Shown: in pieces, positions 23,117-35,125 of the stretch | Layout: each line of letters starts with the position of its first letter | Numbering within the stretch: the stretch's first letter is position 1 | Assembly (NCBI RefSeq): GCF_040054535.1 | Contig: NC_090778.1 | Span: 8,440,001-8,504,000, forward strand | Source of the DNA: Antennarius striatus | Taxonomy: Eukaryota; Chordata; Actinopteri; Lophiiformes; Antennariidae | Length of the DNA stretch: 64,000 nucleotides | Direction: 5' to 3' | The notes under the pieces: model-generated | The model's input: the letters and a program-made list of their open reading frames with translations, nothing else | The model's database searches: none | Told to the model about the DNA's origin: nothing | Made by a program: the position numbers and the translations under genes

Positions 23117-24177
23117 TTAAACATCAGTGCTGACACTGTGAGAGACCACTTCCCTCATGGTGACAGATCGAATCAGGTTCAGCTTCTGGTAGAAGCTAGC
23201 CAGGTCCATTGGCAGTTCCAGGTCCTCTTGCTGCACCGTCCTGTAGCTGATCCTGCGACCGCCATTGCACAACCTCTCCGGGTGCTGCAAGTAGAATGGT
23301 AGTGAGCAGCGGGCGCAGGAAGGGCAGAAGGCATGTGACCGGTGGCACCTTCGTGGTGGTGGTGGCGGCGTGGGGGAGTAGTTGGCAGGGCCGTTGGCCT
23401 CAGTGAGGAAGGTAGGGGGGTAGGTCTCTGCTTCTTCACCGTAGTGCTCCAGCATTGGAGGTGTCGGAGGAGCGGACAGAGCGAGGGGGTGGGTCGGTGA
23501 CATGCTAGCGAGTTCTGGTTCTTCCTCTTCCCCCTTCTCGGACTCCTCCCTCTTGCAGCAGTAATACTTTAATAGTCAATAAGAGTAAAAGAGACAGAGT
23601 CATTGTCAAATGTTAGGATGTTGATGCTGCCATTTAGTATGTTAGCATGTTAGCATTTAGTTCAGTGCAACATTCATTATAGCTACTGTGCCCAAGACCG
23701 TACAGTGGCGACACTGTTCTTGACATGACGATCAGAAAGATGAGAATTTATCTCTATGCAAAATTTTCCAAATACATATAATTGTTTTGTAGTTTGTTAG
23801 CTTGTAGAAGGCTTTTTGGAAAAGAATAATTTAAACTTGGGGTCAGGAACTATATTTCATATAAATACTAAATTTGACAAACCCTTGACAGATGCTTTTT
23901 ATACTTTAAATTTATTCTATATCTATGTGGCGGCTCTTCAATGATGGGACAGACAGAGGGAAGGCAAGCATCCTTAAAACAAGCCTACGCCACCAGAAGC
24001 ATGTCAACAGTGACGGAAACTGCCAGAAGGGGGAGCTGTGAATCACACTGCTGCTTGGAATAGTCAGGAGGAAAATAATCATACCTGTAACCTACATAAA
24101 CACAGGACAGCGACGATGGTCAGTAAGATGACTGTAGCCAGAATACCTCCTGCGATGACCACTGTACCGGCTGACAT
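23117..24177 (-). CDS. fam163b: FAM163B-like small membrane protein
   Basis: Two coding exons on the minus strand, 24177-24085 (31 codons) and 23566-23117 (150 codons with TAA), give a 180-residue protein joined in phase 0 at RLQ/YYCCK. The donor is GTATGA after CAG and the acceptor is TTAAAG. The start is ATG at 24175-24177 ([11 protein letters not shown]). Residues about 5-28 form one hydrophobic membrane segment with no cleavable signal pattern, followed by the YYCC pair and an acidic stretch (EKGEEEEPE), as in human FAM163B. The C-terminus [13 protein letters not shown] matches the family and ends STDV, which fits a class I PDZ ligand. The mammalian paralogue FAM163A is known as neuroblastoma-derived secretory protein; the molecular function of FAM163B is poorly defined. 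It is convergent with adamtsl2, the neighbour order known in human. Confidence 0.94.
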
Positions 24178-24199
24178 TCGAAATCCTCTCCATCAACAA

Positions 24200-24700
24200 C
24201 CTGCAAGGAGAAAGAGAAAGAGGGAGGAGACAAGAAAGAGGGGGGATGAGAGTGGGGGTGGAGAAAAAGGAGAAATGAGAGGAAAGTGGCATAAAAAAGT
24301 TGAAGGGAGGAAAAGGAGGAGAAGAGTTAACAGTTGAACAAGAATGACAATGAAGGGGCAAAAAAAGAGAGAAATAAGGGGCAAGAGGAGAAGACAAGTA
24401 AGGACAGACTGTGGAACTGAATGATAGAGGGAGAGGGAGATGGGTAAGATCATAGAATGTTTATGAAGAAAGGGATGAACAGGATAATTGCTTGGGGGGA
24501 TTATACTGTGGCACATGGAGAGGAGAAAAGATGAAAAGAAAGGAAAGAAGGATTTGAGATGTATTAAGAAGGAAACAAAGAACACAGATGAGAAGGTGTG
24601 ACATCACAGATGATGGTTAAAATGCCACTGGCAAAAGGAAAACAGAAGAAAGACATGAAGAGGAAGAGGATAAAAAGCTGGAGGAGAGAAGACAATGTTT
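24200..24700 (+). repeat. Purine-rich (GA/AGG) low-complexity block in fam163b intron
   Basis: About 500 nt with strong purine bias on the plus strand (GGAGGAG, GAAAGAG, GAAGG runs), so the fam163b transcript would carry a pyrimidine tract here. Long open segments in this block are artefacts of composition. Confidence 0.75.
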
Positions 24701-26832
24701 CTGTAAAGTTTTACAACCATACAGCGTAGTTGGTGATCAGTGTTACGGTTCTATCAGATACGATTCCAACCAAATGCTGCAGAAGCGAAACCTTCCACTC
24801 TCAAGGTTATTCCTCCTGCAGGACTAGTGAACATGAACCTACAGCTAGGCAGCTTCACTTTACACCAGACAGGAAACAGGTCTGTCTCAGGTAAACACAA
24901 ATATACAACTCTTCAAATGACAGTTAACATAATTACTCTTGTGAGGACAGTTTCTAAAATTTAGAGGAGCCTCTGAAAATGTCTTGTTAAAATTCTGTAA
25001 TTTCCATAACAATTTTAAAATCACGGAAAACTTCTGGAGAGCAGTTCTAAAACTGATCGTGAGCTACAGTTCAGGGAGAGTCCTGTCATTATGATTTCAG
25101 AGCATATTTATCTGTAGCGTACATGAAGATGTTGATATCCCTGGAAAGTGTAATCCGCACTGATCCATTCATGCATGCGAGTGCAGATTTGTATCAGTTA
25201 TGACACTAAGAAGCAGCGCTAACTTATTAATGAAGATGAGAGAAACTCCAGGTGGGCCTTGAGGTTCAGACATATTTTAATGAGATGAGAATATAAATTA
25301 GCATCTATGTCATGGTTAGCATTTCAAGAGATAACTGTACTCCATTAAACATTTTACATTTTTTAGTTGAAATTCTGAGTGCTCCCAAAGCAACCTGACA
25401 ATTAAACAATGAGGCGTTCAGCAGAGCGCAAACCTCCGTTAGCCGCTAACCACTAACCAACCAACCAGCCTCCCTTCTTTCACATTATGGATAAAATACT
25501 GACAAATTCTGCAGAGAAAGCAAATATCTACAATTTCACCACAGTGGAATGAGATCTGGCACAATCTAATTAAAAAATATAACATTTTGAGAACTACACC
25601 AACTGATATCTGTGATGTTTTGTTTTGTTTTTTTATTGTGATTTTGTTAAGAAAGTAAGAATAATTTAAGGAAATACGGCGTGAGTTCTTTCTGTTTGTC
25701 TAAGAGAACGAGTCAGGAAGTCCATTATGGTCTCCTTAGAATGAGAGCAACATTACACATTTCATTATTATTTTTGCGCCACGTTTTATGCAATGAGTGT
25801 GGTCCCAGACAAAATAAAATGTACATGAGCAAATGGAAAGAAAAATCAAAACGCTGAAGGAACAATAGTAAATAAGTTCCTCAACCAAAAACGTCATTAC
25901 AGATTGAGAATAAACCAGGTCTCCCTGTAGGCTTCTGCACACACTCAGCAACAAAACAGCCTGCTGAGCAGTGAAACCTCTCATTCCCAATGGAAGATTT
26001 TGAATTTAAACCAGTAATATTTATCTTTCCCTTATGTTTAAACATTAAACAAGCACAACCAATGGTCGGTCAAACACTGGCAGACAAATGCAAAGAGTCC
26101 CATGACTAGAGATGTGACTCAAGCAAAGCCTTCGCCATCATCGCCTCATTTCCTGAATGCTTCCTGAACATTTTTGATGAGGACAGGTGAGAGCGTGGAA
26201 CCTGCTGTGGAATTGTCACACTGTGATTTCTGTGGCCGACGTGACACAAGTGTGCAGAAATGACCCAAGCGAGGAAACTGAACAGCTGAAAATCTGGACA
26301 AAGAACAAACCTTGCCTGCTGATTTCACCTCATGGCAAATTCAAAGTTGGGATATTTTTAGTCAGGACATGACAGGAATATTTTACTGTTGTGAGGCAGC
26401 AGAATGGGGCTTTGTTTTCTGACTGAGATAATAAGAGATGTCCTTGAAAAAGATGTCTGAATGGCAGCATATGTTGTTCTAAAACCTATTTGGACATTTT
26501 AGCATCACTGGAGCCTTCACAAATGTGCAGTGTATCCACTAATACCCACCCACCTGCTCATGCCATCACACCTGGTGGCTTTAAACTCTGAGCTGGTAAC
26601 AATCTGGATCCTTTCCTTTTTTTTTTTTTAGCCCAGGGGGCTAAAATCAATCACAATTTTACAAGCAAACCTTTTTACCTGTGCAATGATCCAATCAGAT
26701 GTTTCTGAGTAATGTAATGTGATGTAATGTGATGTAATGTACTCAGTCTTTTGTTGCCTCTGTCCCAACATTTTCGAGATGTGTAGTCTGCTTCAAAATT
26801 CAAAACAAATAAAATTTACAAACGTCAATATG

Positions 26833-27195
26833 AGGGGCGGCAAAATGACGCAGTGGGTAGCCCCGTCGCCGCACAGCAAGGCGGTTTGGGGTTCGAGTCC
26901 CGCTCTGTGCGGAGTTTGCATGTTCTCCCCGTGTCTGCGTGGGTTCTCGTCGGGTTCTCCAGCTTCCTCCCACCTCCACAAACATGCGCTTCAGGTTAAT
27001 TGGCCGTTCCAAAATTGCCCGTAGTGTGTGAGTGTGTGCTTGCGTGTTTGTCTCTGTCTCTGTGTGACTCCGCGGTGCACTGGTGTTGCATCCGGAGTTT
27101 CCCCTGCCTCACGCCCTCAGTCAGCTGGGATAGGCTGCAGCTCCCCGCCACCCACTACAGCAGATTAAGTGGTATGAAGATGAATGAATGAATGA
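26833..27195 (+). mobile_element. tRNA-derived SINE, copy 3
   Basis: Head GGGGCGGCAAAATGACGCAG, B box GGTTCGAGTCC, body GAGTTTGCATGTTCTCCCC, tail TCAGCTGGGATAGGCTGCAG, ending in GAATGAATGAATGAA. Complete copy of the family seen at 3316 and 6800. Confidence 0.88.
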
Positions 27196-27604
27196 ACATC
27201 AATATGAATTTTGGAATCAAGGTCTGTGTTTTCATTGATGAAATTAATCGTGGAAATACCAGCAAGGAGAATTTTAAAGGTCCAGGGTTCAGCATCAGCA
27301 AAATGTTGTCTCTGACCTGTGTTGGGTTATTTTTCAGGTTTTGACATTCCACTACAGGGAAGTGAAGAAGTCCACATTTCTTCACTTAATCCCAGTTCCT
27401 CCTTCCTCATTTATTTTTCCTTATATTCTTATCTAAAGAACACATTTCCAGAAAAAAATTCATCTTTGGATAATCAAAAAATAAGTGTGAATCACTCCGT
27501 AGAGATTAAATCATCATTTAAAACAGAACAACGATTTTATTTATAATAAATCTGTGCTCATTCAGAGAAATAGTAAATGTTAAAAACTTGACTAGTTGCT
27601 ATTT

Positions 27605-27745
27605 TTCATCTACTTGTGTCGAAGATGTGTGGAGCACCCACAGGGAACCCATATAGACACGAGGAGAAAATGTCAAACTCCTTAGAGCCCAATCAGAACC
27701 CAGAACCTCCAGGCAACAGCGCCAACCACCACACCGTAGCATCGC
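27605..27745 (-). mobile_element. SINE fragment (reverse)
   Basis: Diverged reverse-strand piece with AGGGAACCCATATAGACACG and GCGCCAACCACCACACCG, matching the body and head of the SINE family at 26833. Confidence 0.6.
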
Positions 27746-29239
27746 GTTAGGATTGTGCTGAGTGAATCAGTAAAACGCAGGCGTTATGACCAAAGGGAAG
27801 AAGTACCAACACATTAAAGGTTACACTGCCAGATTGTTATGATTTACAGACTCAGTATTCCAACATTTCTACTCCGATACCAGAGGAGATCCAGGGGCTC
27901 CATTAGAAAACACCATCGTCATCCATCCGTGAACTTATCGCCACTCACAGATTCGAACACTGACCAAAGATCACAATGAGCTTCCCTTCTCACAGACACC
28001 CTAAGGATCAACCCATCACTGGCTGTTGCATTGTTTCCATGGTGACAAAGCCCTGAACATCAGGATCCCCAAAGACCAGAGTCATTTACACCCACACAGC
28101 CAATCAGCATTACACACAAATCACAAACCAGACTCACACATAAAGGTCAGCATCCATCCATCCATCCATCCATCTTCAACAAATACAGTTTTTATTGTTG
28201 GACCTGAATAAATAAATCAATAGTGAATATAATAATTCATTAATAATATTATACAAATCTGATATAAGCAATAGGAAAATCACAATGTGACAAACATGTA
28301 TCTTATTTTAACCCATTGCTCACTGGAAAGGATCTTTTGATGCCCCTTCATACTGATTTATTTTGAGATGTATCTAAGGAGTCACCTTTGCTGTTTATTC
28401 AAACATGGGGGCACTAGAAGGAGCATTTCCACCCCCAACCCTCCAAGAATGTGTCACAGACTCTAAATGTCTTTCCAGGACTACTACAGTATGACAGGCC
28501 AGGGTTTCAACGGATTAACATTATTTAAATATAATTCAACTTGTCTGCTTTCAGATCAGTAAATAGTAAATAGTAGTCCTAATTATGTTATATTACTGTT
28601 GACAGTATGAAGAGCACTTCAGAACTGTTTATTTGGGAATAACATCTACTGATGAGATAAGAGCTTCCCATACCTTAATTGAGTTTATTCAAAGTGAATC
28701 TCAACAGCAACCTGAATGAAAAGCTAAAGAAATTTATTTGAGATGGAAATTAATGATTTTATTTTGGTCTCCAGTAAACTCAGTAGATTCATAAATAATT
28801 TGTACAAATTCATGGAAAAAATTACTCATGTTCTTCTGATCTACACTTTTCATGAGACCAGTCACCTGACACGGGAACAGGGGACTATCTTCTATTTATC
28901 TAAACATTAGCAGTAACAAAAAACAAAAAAAAAGGTTAAAAAAAAATCTTAAAAAACTTAATTATTGAGTTGTGGTCAATAATCCATAAATTAAGGACAC
29001 CAGAAGATATTAGTAGTGACCAACAATGTTAATATTAGTATTAACATTGTTGTATAATTTAGCCAAATGCATGATATTTAAAATGTCTGAAACATCAGAA
29101 CGCTTTGAGACGACTTGGTGACGTTCTAGCGCGCTTTACGCACTGCTCTCCACAATGGAACAGACGTGGTATCGATTACCGTTTACCAATCACTGCGTCC
29201 CAGGAACCGCAAACGCTTCATAAAAACATCTGATCTTAC

Positions 29240-29640
29240 CCTTCATATCAGTATTCGGATCGTCCCATCGCAGCACCTCCAGTTTGCGGCGCCACGGTTT
29301 GCGGGACGAGAGTCGAGTTACAGATGAGAGACGAGTAAAAAAGCCTTCAGCTGTCAGCCAGAAGCCCCGTTTACATCCACACACACATCTGAACGAGCGG
29401 ACAACAGAAGCCTGTGTCGGCGCCTCGACCAAGGAGAATAAAGCAGATTCCTCTTTCCACAGCCGCACTTGTTTCAAACACAGCGACAAACTTTTACTTC
29501 GTTTTTTGTTCTTTCTTTTATTAATTTTCCAATAGATTTACATTAATTGCTTCAAAATAGCCTGGAATTTTTAAAGAAGCTGTTCAGATCATTAAAATCA
29601 GATCCCCAAATTTAAGAGTATTTCCTCTCTCGATCCGAGA
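29240..29640 (-). other. fam163b: Probable untranslated first exon of fam163b
   Basis: CpG-rich block on the minus strand that ends at a consensus donor (G|GTAAGAT, GT at 29238-29239). The position upstream of the first coding exon and the sudden CpG content suggest an untranslated leader exon. Its 5' edge is not defined. A 100-codon open segment at 29190-29489 reads through the donor and resembles nothing known, so I do not call it coding. Confidence 0.45.
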
Positions 29641-29880
29641 TCTGGTTTTCGTCCCAACAATCGCTTATAAAGGTGAACGAGGTCTCAGGTGAGCGCAGCA
29701 GGACGAGTGGTCCGGAGGAGAAGCTCAGGACCGCTTGTAATTAGCTGGGGGGGTCGGGGGGTGGGGGGGCATCCGCTCTCATCCTGTCGCATCATAACAG
29801 TGACCTGTGTGTCCGTACGTCACTGCTGCGTGTGCACACAGAGAGCACTGTGGCTGCAAGCAGGTCACTAAAAATCACGG
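29640..29880 (-). promoter_or_regulatory. Candidate fam163b promoter
   Basis: CpG-bearing sequence upstream of the presumed leader exon, with a TTTATAAG motif (reverse strand, about 29662-29672) that could act as a TATA box for starts near 29635. G-runs at 29745-29768 could form unusual structures. Inference only. Confidence 0.35.
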
Positions 29881-32800
29881 CCGTGGAAATCTTATGTTTA
29901 CAATATGGTCTAGATATGGTAATAATGTTATCTGTCCATCCATCATCCATCCATCCATCTATATCTATCTATACATACTATAATTTCATATATATACAGT
30001 ACATATGATGATGAGCTTTACTCAGTGTTTATAAGATCAAGACCACTATTTAGCAGCATTCTAGCAAGGAACTTGGTAAACTAGTCACTAATTAATATTA
30101 ATCAGTCGTGTCGCTAGGATCAGTCACCAGTACCGCAAGTCATCAATACTGACACATGTATCCTGTCAGATACTCGACCACTGGTTGTTGGCCCAACTTC
30201 CAGCACCAAAGGGATTCATACAACTTCAAGATATTATGGTTGCGATTCCCTGGTAGATGCCATGACATAGCTAGAATGGGATAGGTTTGTTGTGTTACTA
30301 ATATCTAACATTTAGTTTATAATTTAAATTTCAAATCTAAATTTATTCTAAATAAAACATTTGTGATGTTTTGATTTGTTATGATAGACATGTCAGTAAG
30401 AATAGTAGTAGAAACTATTATTATTCTTTTTTTCTACCACTCTTGTTTGGATTTCAGTCAGGCAACAAAAAAAAAAACTCAACTGAAGCTAAATGAAACC
30501 AAATGGAATGTGTCCAAATAAAGTGTCTGAATTAATTATTTTCTAAAACAAAAAAAGAAAGAGAGTCAGTTGAGTGAACATCTCCATTCCTACAAGCCTT
30601 GTTAGCAATAAAATATTCTGGTTTCTTACTATTCTGTTCTTCCAGAAGGATTTACTGAAAATGGTTCATTATTTTTGAAAATATGTAAAATAAATGAATT
30701 GATACATTACAGGAAGCTTTTAAAAACCCAGCATCAGCGCCTGTATCCAGATCCACATTTAAAAATATTCGTTTCTTATTACCCTAATCCAGGGAAATAA
30801 GAACCTAATATTTTCGGTGGAAATCTACTGAGTTTTTTTTTTAAAGAAATTTGCTAAAAACCCAACCAATCTAGCAACCAAATGACCAGCCAACCATTCA
30901 ACAAACAACCAAACAAACAAACAGACACACAAACGAAAAAACAAATGAACAACAAATTCTTACACACTACAGTAGTCATACGTAAGAACTTACACTACAT
31001 TTTACACTTAGAAAGTAGAAAATGCGGAATTTTTTTTTGCATTTGAATTTCTAGACTGTTCAAACATCTGATGGTACAATATTTAAATCGGTGACGAACA
31101 GTTTACTCCTGTGTACTTTTCACCGTCTACCTCTCTCTACCTCTTCTCTCTCTTTCATGGCTCTACTTTGAGCAGCTCCAGGAAAAGACAAGAGAGGGCA
31201 GAGAATGAAGAGATTTTAGTGCTTGAATTATTTAGGAGTTAAAGCAAGCTGAGATTCCACTGTATTGTACAGACACGAGTGTGTAATATTAATGAGTGGA
31301 GATGCTCGAGGTTATTTCTTCTCTTATATGCTACTCCTGCTGTGCATCAACATTTGAGTAACCAACCATTCCAACAAGGAAGCTGCAGCACTGAGCATCA
31401 AAAATAGACTCAGGTTCATGCTGCAGAGTTTTGCCAATGAAATGGAACTGAAACTGTGACATTGTGGAGATGCATCCAAACAAAATATTTCTTGCCTTAT
31501 CTCTTGTTAGTTATGTGACCAAAAAAAGCTGATCAGTATATCATGTGACTTAGAAGCATGACACTGCTGGTTGTCTTCTATTTTCTTTCAGCATATTTCT
31601 CTTTTACCATTATCTTTTTCTGAATGAACCTCCCTCGCAGCAGTTATAGATCAGAACATATTCTCACAGGAATCTGAGTAAGCTGATTTTCTGGACGTAA
31701 AGCTAACATTTTGCACAGGCAAAATTTGGAACAATAAACTCAACACAGGTAATTCCAATTAAAATCTGAACATCAAAGGCATGGGTCTACACAATACATA
31801 TCAATGTATTCTAAACATTTAATAAATATTATAGAATTCAGCTAAAAAGAATCAGCAGCTCTTCGTTACCATCACCTGTTCTTTCCTCTCACCGTCCGTT
31901 TAATTACGTCGCTCAATGAGACAAGAAGGGCTTCACTGTAAGTCATCCACTTTGCATCGATTTGCACATCATGGCGATGGATTAGTTTACAGTGGGGACT
32001 GTCCACATGTGGCAAGGTCAGGTAACAGGTCGTCACTGATGAGTTGAAGTCCAATATGGTGATGCACAGAGACGAGTCACCTGAACTAACACAGGACAGG
32101 GTCGTGGATTTTTTATAAATGTAAAGAAATGAAAGATGTCGATATCAACACTTGACACTTATATGATCAAGAGATGTGTCATCAGAAACTTTGCAGGCGT
32201 CATCATCCATTCATCTTCAAATGAAAGCAATGAATTCAACTTGCCAGGGTTGATGATATCGTGCGAGGCCAGCAGCAACTCGGGGTGAGGTCCAGTTCAG
32301 CCCATCTGAATGTGCATCTTGCCCACCCAATCAAAAGTGACTAAAATTGTATTTTATTCATTTATGAATTAATTTATTTCATTTGTTCAGCAAATGGAAA
32401 AATAGAATAGAGTAAAACAGTGCCAATCCTGACTTCTGATGAGGTCACAGCTCCACATATCTTAATTTAGTTTATTCAAAGTGAATCTCATCGCCTGTGG
32501 TGTTGTATATCAATTATTTAATTCTGTAAATGAGCCTAGTGGTGCATCTAGTGATGCTGCCACCAGCTCAGTAATGGAACTGTCTACAAATGCAGCCCCA
32601 ATGCTGGGTCCTCCATCGGTTGTCTCAATCCCACCTTCTGCTGTGGTCGGACATTTGAACGGGGTAAAAACCGTCTGCTGGTGTTATCTAGCTGTACATA
32701 ACATACATTTTACTACTTACATTTATTCTGTATTTTATTTTTTCCATGTTTTTAAAGTCCAGTGCATGAAATATAGAAACAATTCAGATACTTTTTTTGG

Positions 32801-34496
32801 AGACCTAAAGATCCAAGTAGCATAAATAACAAAAAGACAAACTTCACAAGTGGGCCTGAGGTACTTAGCACTGTGGGGGCATCCCTTCTTCTCTTGGATG
32901 GACTTGAACAAAAGACACAGACTTTTATTCTATGTATGAGGTCTAGATGTTCCATCGACATGTTCCAGTTGATATACAGCAGTTCACCTTTACCTTTATT
33001 GTGTTCAGTTCCTGGTATAGCAGTAAACCGGCCACTCACAAGCAAAATATTTTCTTAGTTATCTATAGGAAGAGCGTGTGTGAGTGAGTTTTGCGTCCTT
33101 ACCTGCTGCACCCGGGACATAAAAATAAGTTCAGATGGGACAAACTTTGATTTATGCATACTGCAGAGTTTTGAATTTGTAATAAACAGAAACTCGTTTG
33201 TGCACTTGTCAGCAGCATCAGTTATTCTTTTCTTCTTTTAAATGAGTATGAATAAAGGTTTTCTCCTCTGTTGTCTTTTTAAAGCATTTTTTTTGACCTT
33301 CTTGTTGAGCAGGACAGAATTAAAGTCCTTGGGTCTTTGTTCCGCTTCGGTTCATGAGCCTGACAGGCACAGAGGCACTGTGGAATCTTTAATGTGATGC
33401 ATCATGATACCCACCAGACGCCATCGTCCTCCTTTCTCTCACATCCTGACAAGTCCGTGTTCAACAAACTCTGACTGATCCGAGTTCTTGTTCTCTCAGT
33501 CACAACATCATCTGAAACATGGCTGTAACAGAACGAGCAGCAGGCTGACAGGATGTTTCCATCTCTCTGGAGTTTTCAACACAAACTGTTTACAAGAAGA
33601 ACATCAGCACAACAAGCTGCAGGAATGGACACCAAATGAATCATATGTCTGATCATTAAGTTTTGTTATCATAAAACACTTCAAGTTATGATCACCGGGA
33701 CCTTAATTACCGTATAACAAAACTTACTTTTTACAACATTTTTTTAACAACACATCAAATTTTTGCCTTTTTTTTCTGCAACAGTATCTATAATTTACTG
33801 TCTATTGCAACTATTCATTACTTAACAAATAAGACATTTTAAATAGTATTTTTGATTTTAATGTAAAAGCAATGGTTTGAAATTGAAAAGCAGGATGTAG
33901 AAGTTGTTTTGTCACATATAATTAGATGCCATGTGTGCCTTTACATTTTGTTTATGAAGCAGAGTTACAAATGTGTGTGAGGGTGGGGGTGCTTAGGATG
34001 TGGACATATAGTATATGTTTTATATAGAATAAACTTTACAGAATAGAGGATTAGACCTGAATCAAATTATTCAGGTAGTACATTAAATACAATATTTTCA
34101 TTTTCCAACAGTTGCATCAACATGCAGTAAAACACTGGCAGGAAAAAATAAAATTTTAAAAAATTTAATTAAATACAGAGATAATAGTTTCACATGCTGC
34201 TCATTCAGCTGTATAGTAAATAACATGCCAGACAACATAATAAACATATCAGATATACATGGAGCTGTGTGCAGTGAATTAGAGCGGCACAAAGTGCAGC
34301 ACAGACAAGTCTCTGTGGCAGTCTACCTACCCTGACAGATCTCAGATCAGCTCTCATTAAAACAGTCTGTTTTTAGCAGGGATGACTCCTTAAGCTCCTG
34401 GCTTCCAGTCTCAGTTAAGTCAGTCCTGAAGAACTGGCCTGCAGGTTTAAATCCCGGCAGCATACTGGCTGTGACAGCATCAGAACCAACAAGGCA
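29881..34496. other. Intergenic, no gene recognised
   Basis: About 4.6 kb of AT-rich unique sequence. A CATC/TATC patch lies at 29935-29975. A 150-nt Ser/Pro/Ala-rich open segment at 32520-32660 is the only protein-like patch and is not assignable. Confidence 0.5.
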
Positions 34497-35125
34497 GTCG
34501 GAGACATCTCGTGCGCGACACCCCTGAATTCAACATTTTACCCTGACCTACACATTTTTGTGCCTTTGGCTTCCTGAAAATGTTGCTTTTTCTTTTCTGA
34601 TTATATCTTATCAGGTTTAACAGATGTGTCCCCAAAAGGTATACTGTACGCTCTCGTTCCTCACAGTTAATGCGTTCTACGAACCACACGTGATTAACAA
34701 ATTCTGTGATAGAGCCACCAACTATTTATTTTATTATTTACGGTGATTTAAACATTTATGAATCCTCCCAATGCTATATTATACCACCTTTTATCTGTAT
34801 TACCTTTTCCCACACTCTTATCGACTGTTTAAAGCACTATTGTGTCTCACAGAAGTCCGGGACTCACAAAACATTAAAAAAAAAAAAAAATCCACGATGA
34901 GGTGAAGTCGATGCACGAATGCGCGAGGGTGCACTGTAAAAGTGAACATTTGACCTTGACTTTTTCAAGATTAAGGTTATGATCTAATTTTCATCCCCTT
35001 TGCCGCCCGAGAAATGTGCTTTTTGTTTCATATTTTTATCTGCAGCGGTTGTGAAGCGGTGGACAGACGGACGAACACACAAACTCTGACAATTACAATA
35101 CATCACCGCTTCGCGGGATTTAACA
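34497..35125 (-). repeat. Dispersed repeat N, copy 2, interrupted
   Basis: Reverse copy of the repeat at 2787-3248: it begins GACACCCCTGAATTCAAC (34519) and ends CATCACCGCTTCGCGGG (35103-35119). The middle, about 34640-34935, is unrelated (contains GCGTTCTACGAACCACACG and ATGCACGAATGCGCGAGG), so another short element seems to be inserted. It carries TGACCTTGA (34952-34960), the reverse of TCAAGGTCA. Confidence 0.7.

Larger units (their letters stand above)
24701..29239. other. Probable fam163b 5' intron
   Basis: Between the first coding exon and the presumed untranslated first exon. Mostly unique AT-rich sequence, with a TGATGTAATG tandem (26709-26741), two SINE pieces (26833-27195, 27605-27745) and a CATC repeat (28150-28175). 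No exon seen. Confidence 0.5.

Noticed and set aside
24200..24700. Overlapping frames on both strands in the purine-rich block
   Set aside because: Explained by skewed composition; only 24085-24177 (minus) matches a known protein.
29190..29489. 100-codon minus-strand frame in the CpG-rich block
   Set aside because: It runs through a consensus splice donor and shows no recognised similarity; better explained as an untranslated leader exon of fam163b.
32520..32660. Ser/Pro/Ala-rich open segment
   Set aside because: No recognised motif, no clear splice sites on both sides, and no neighbouring exon.
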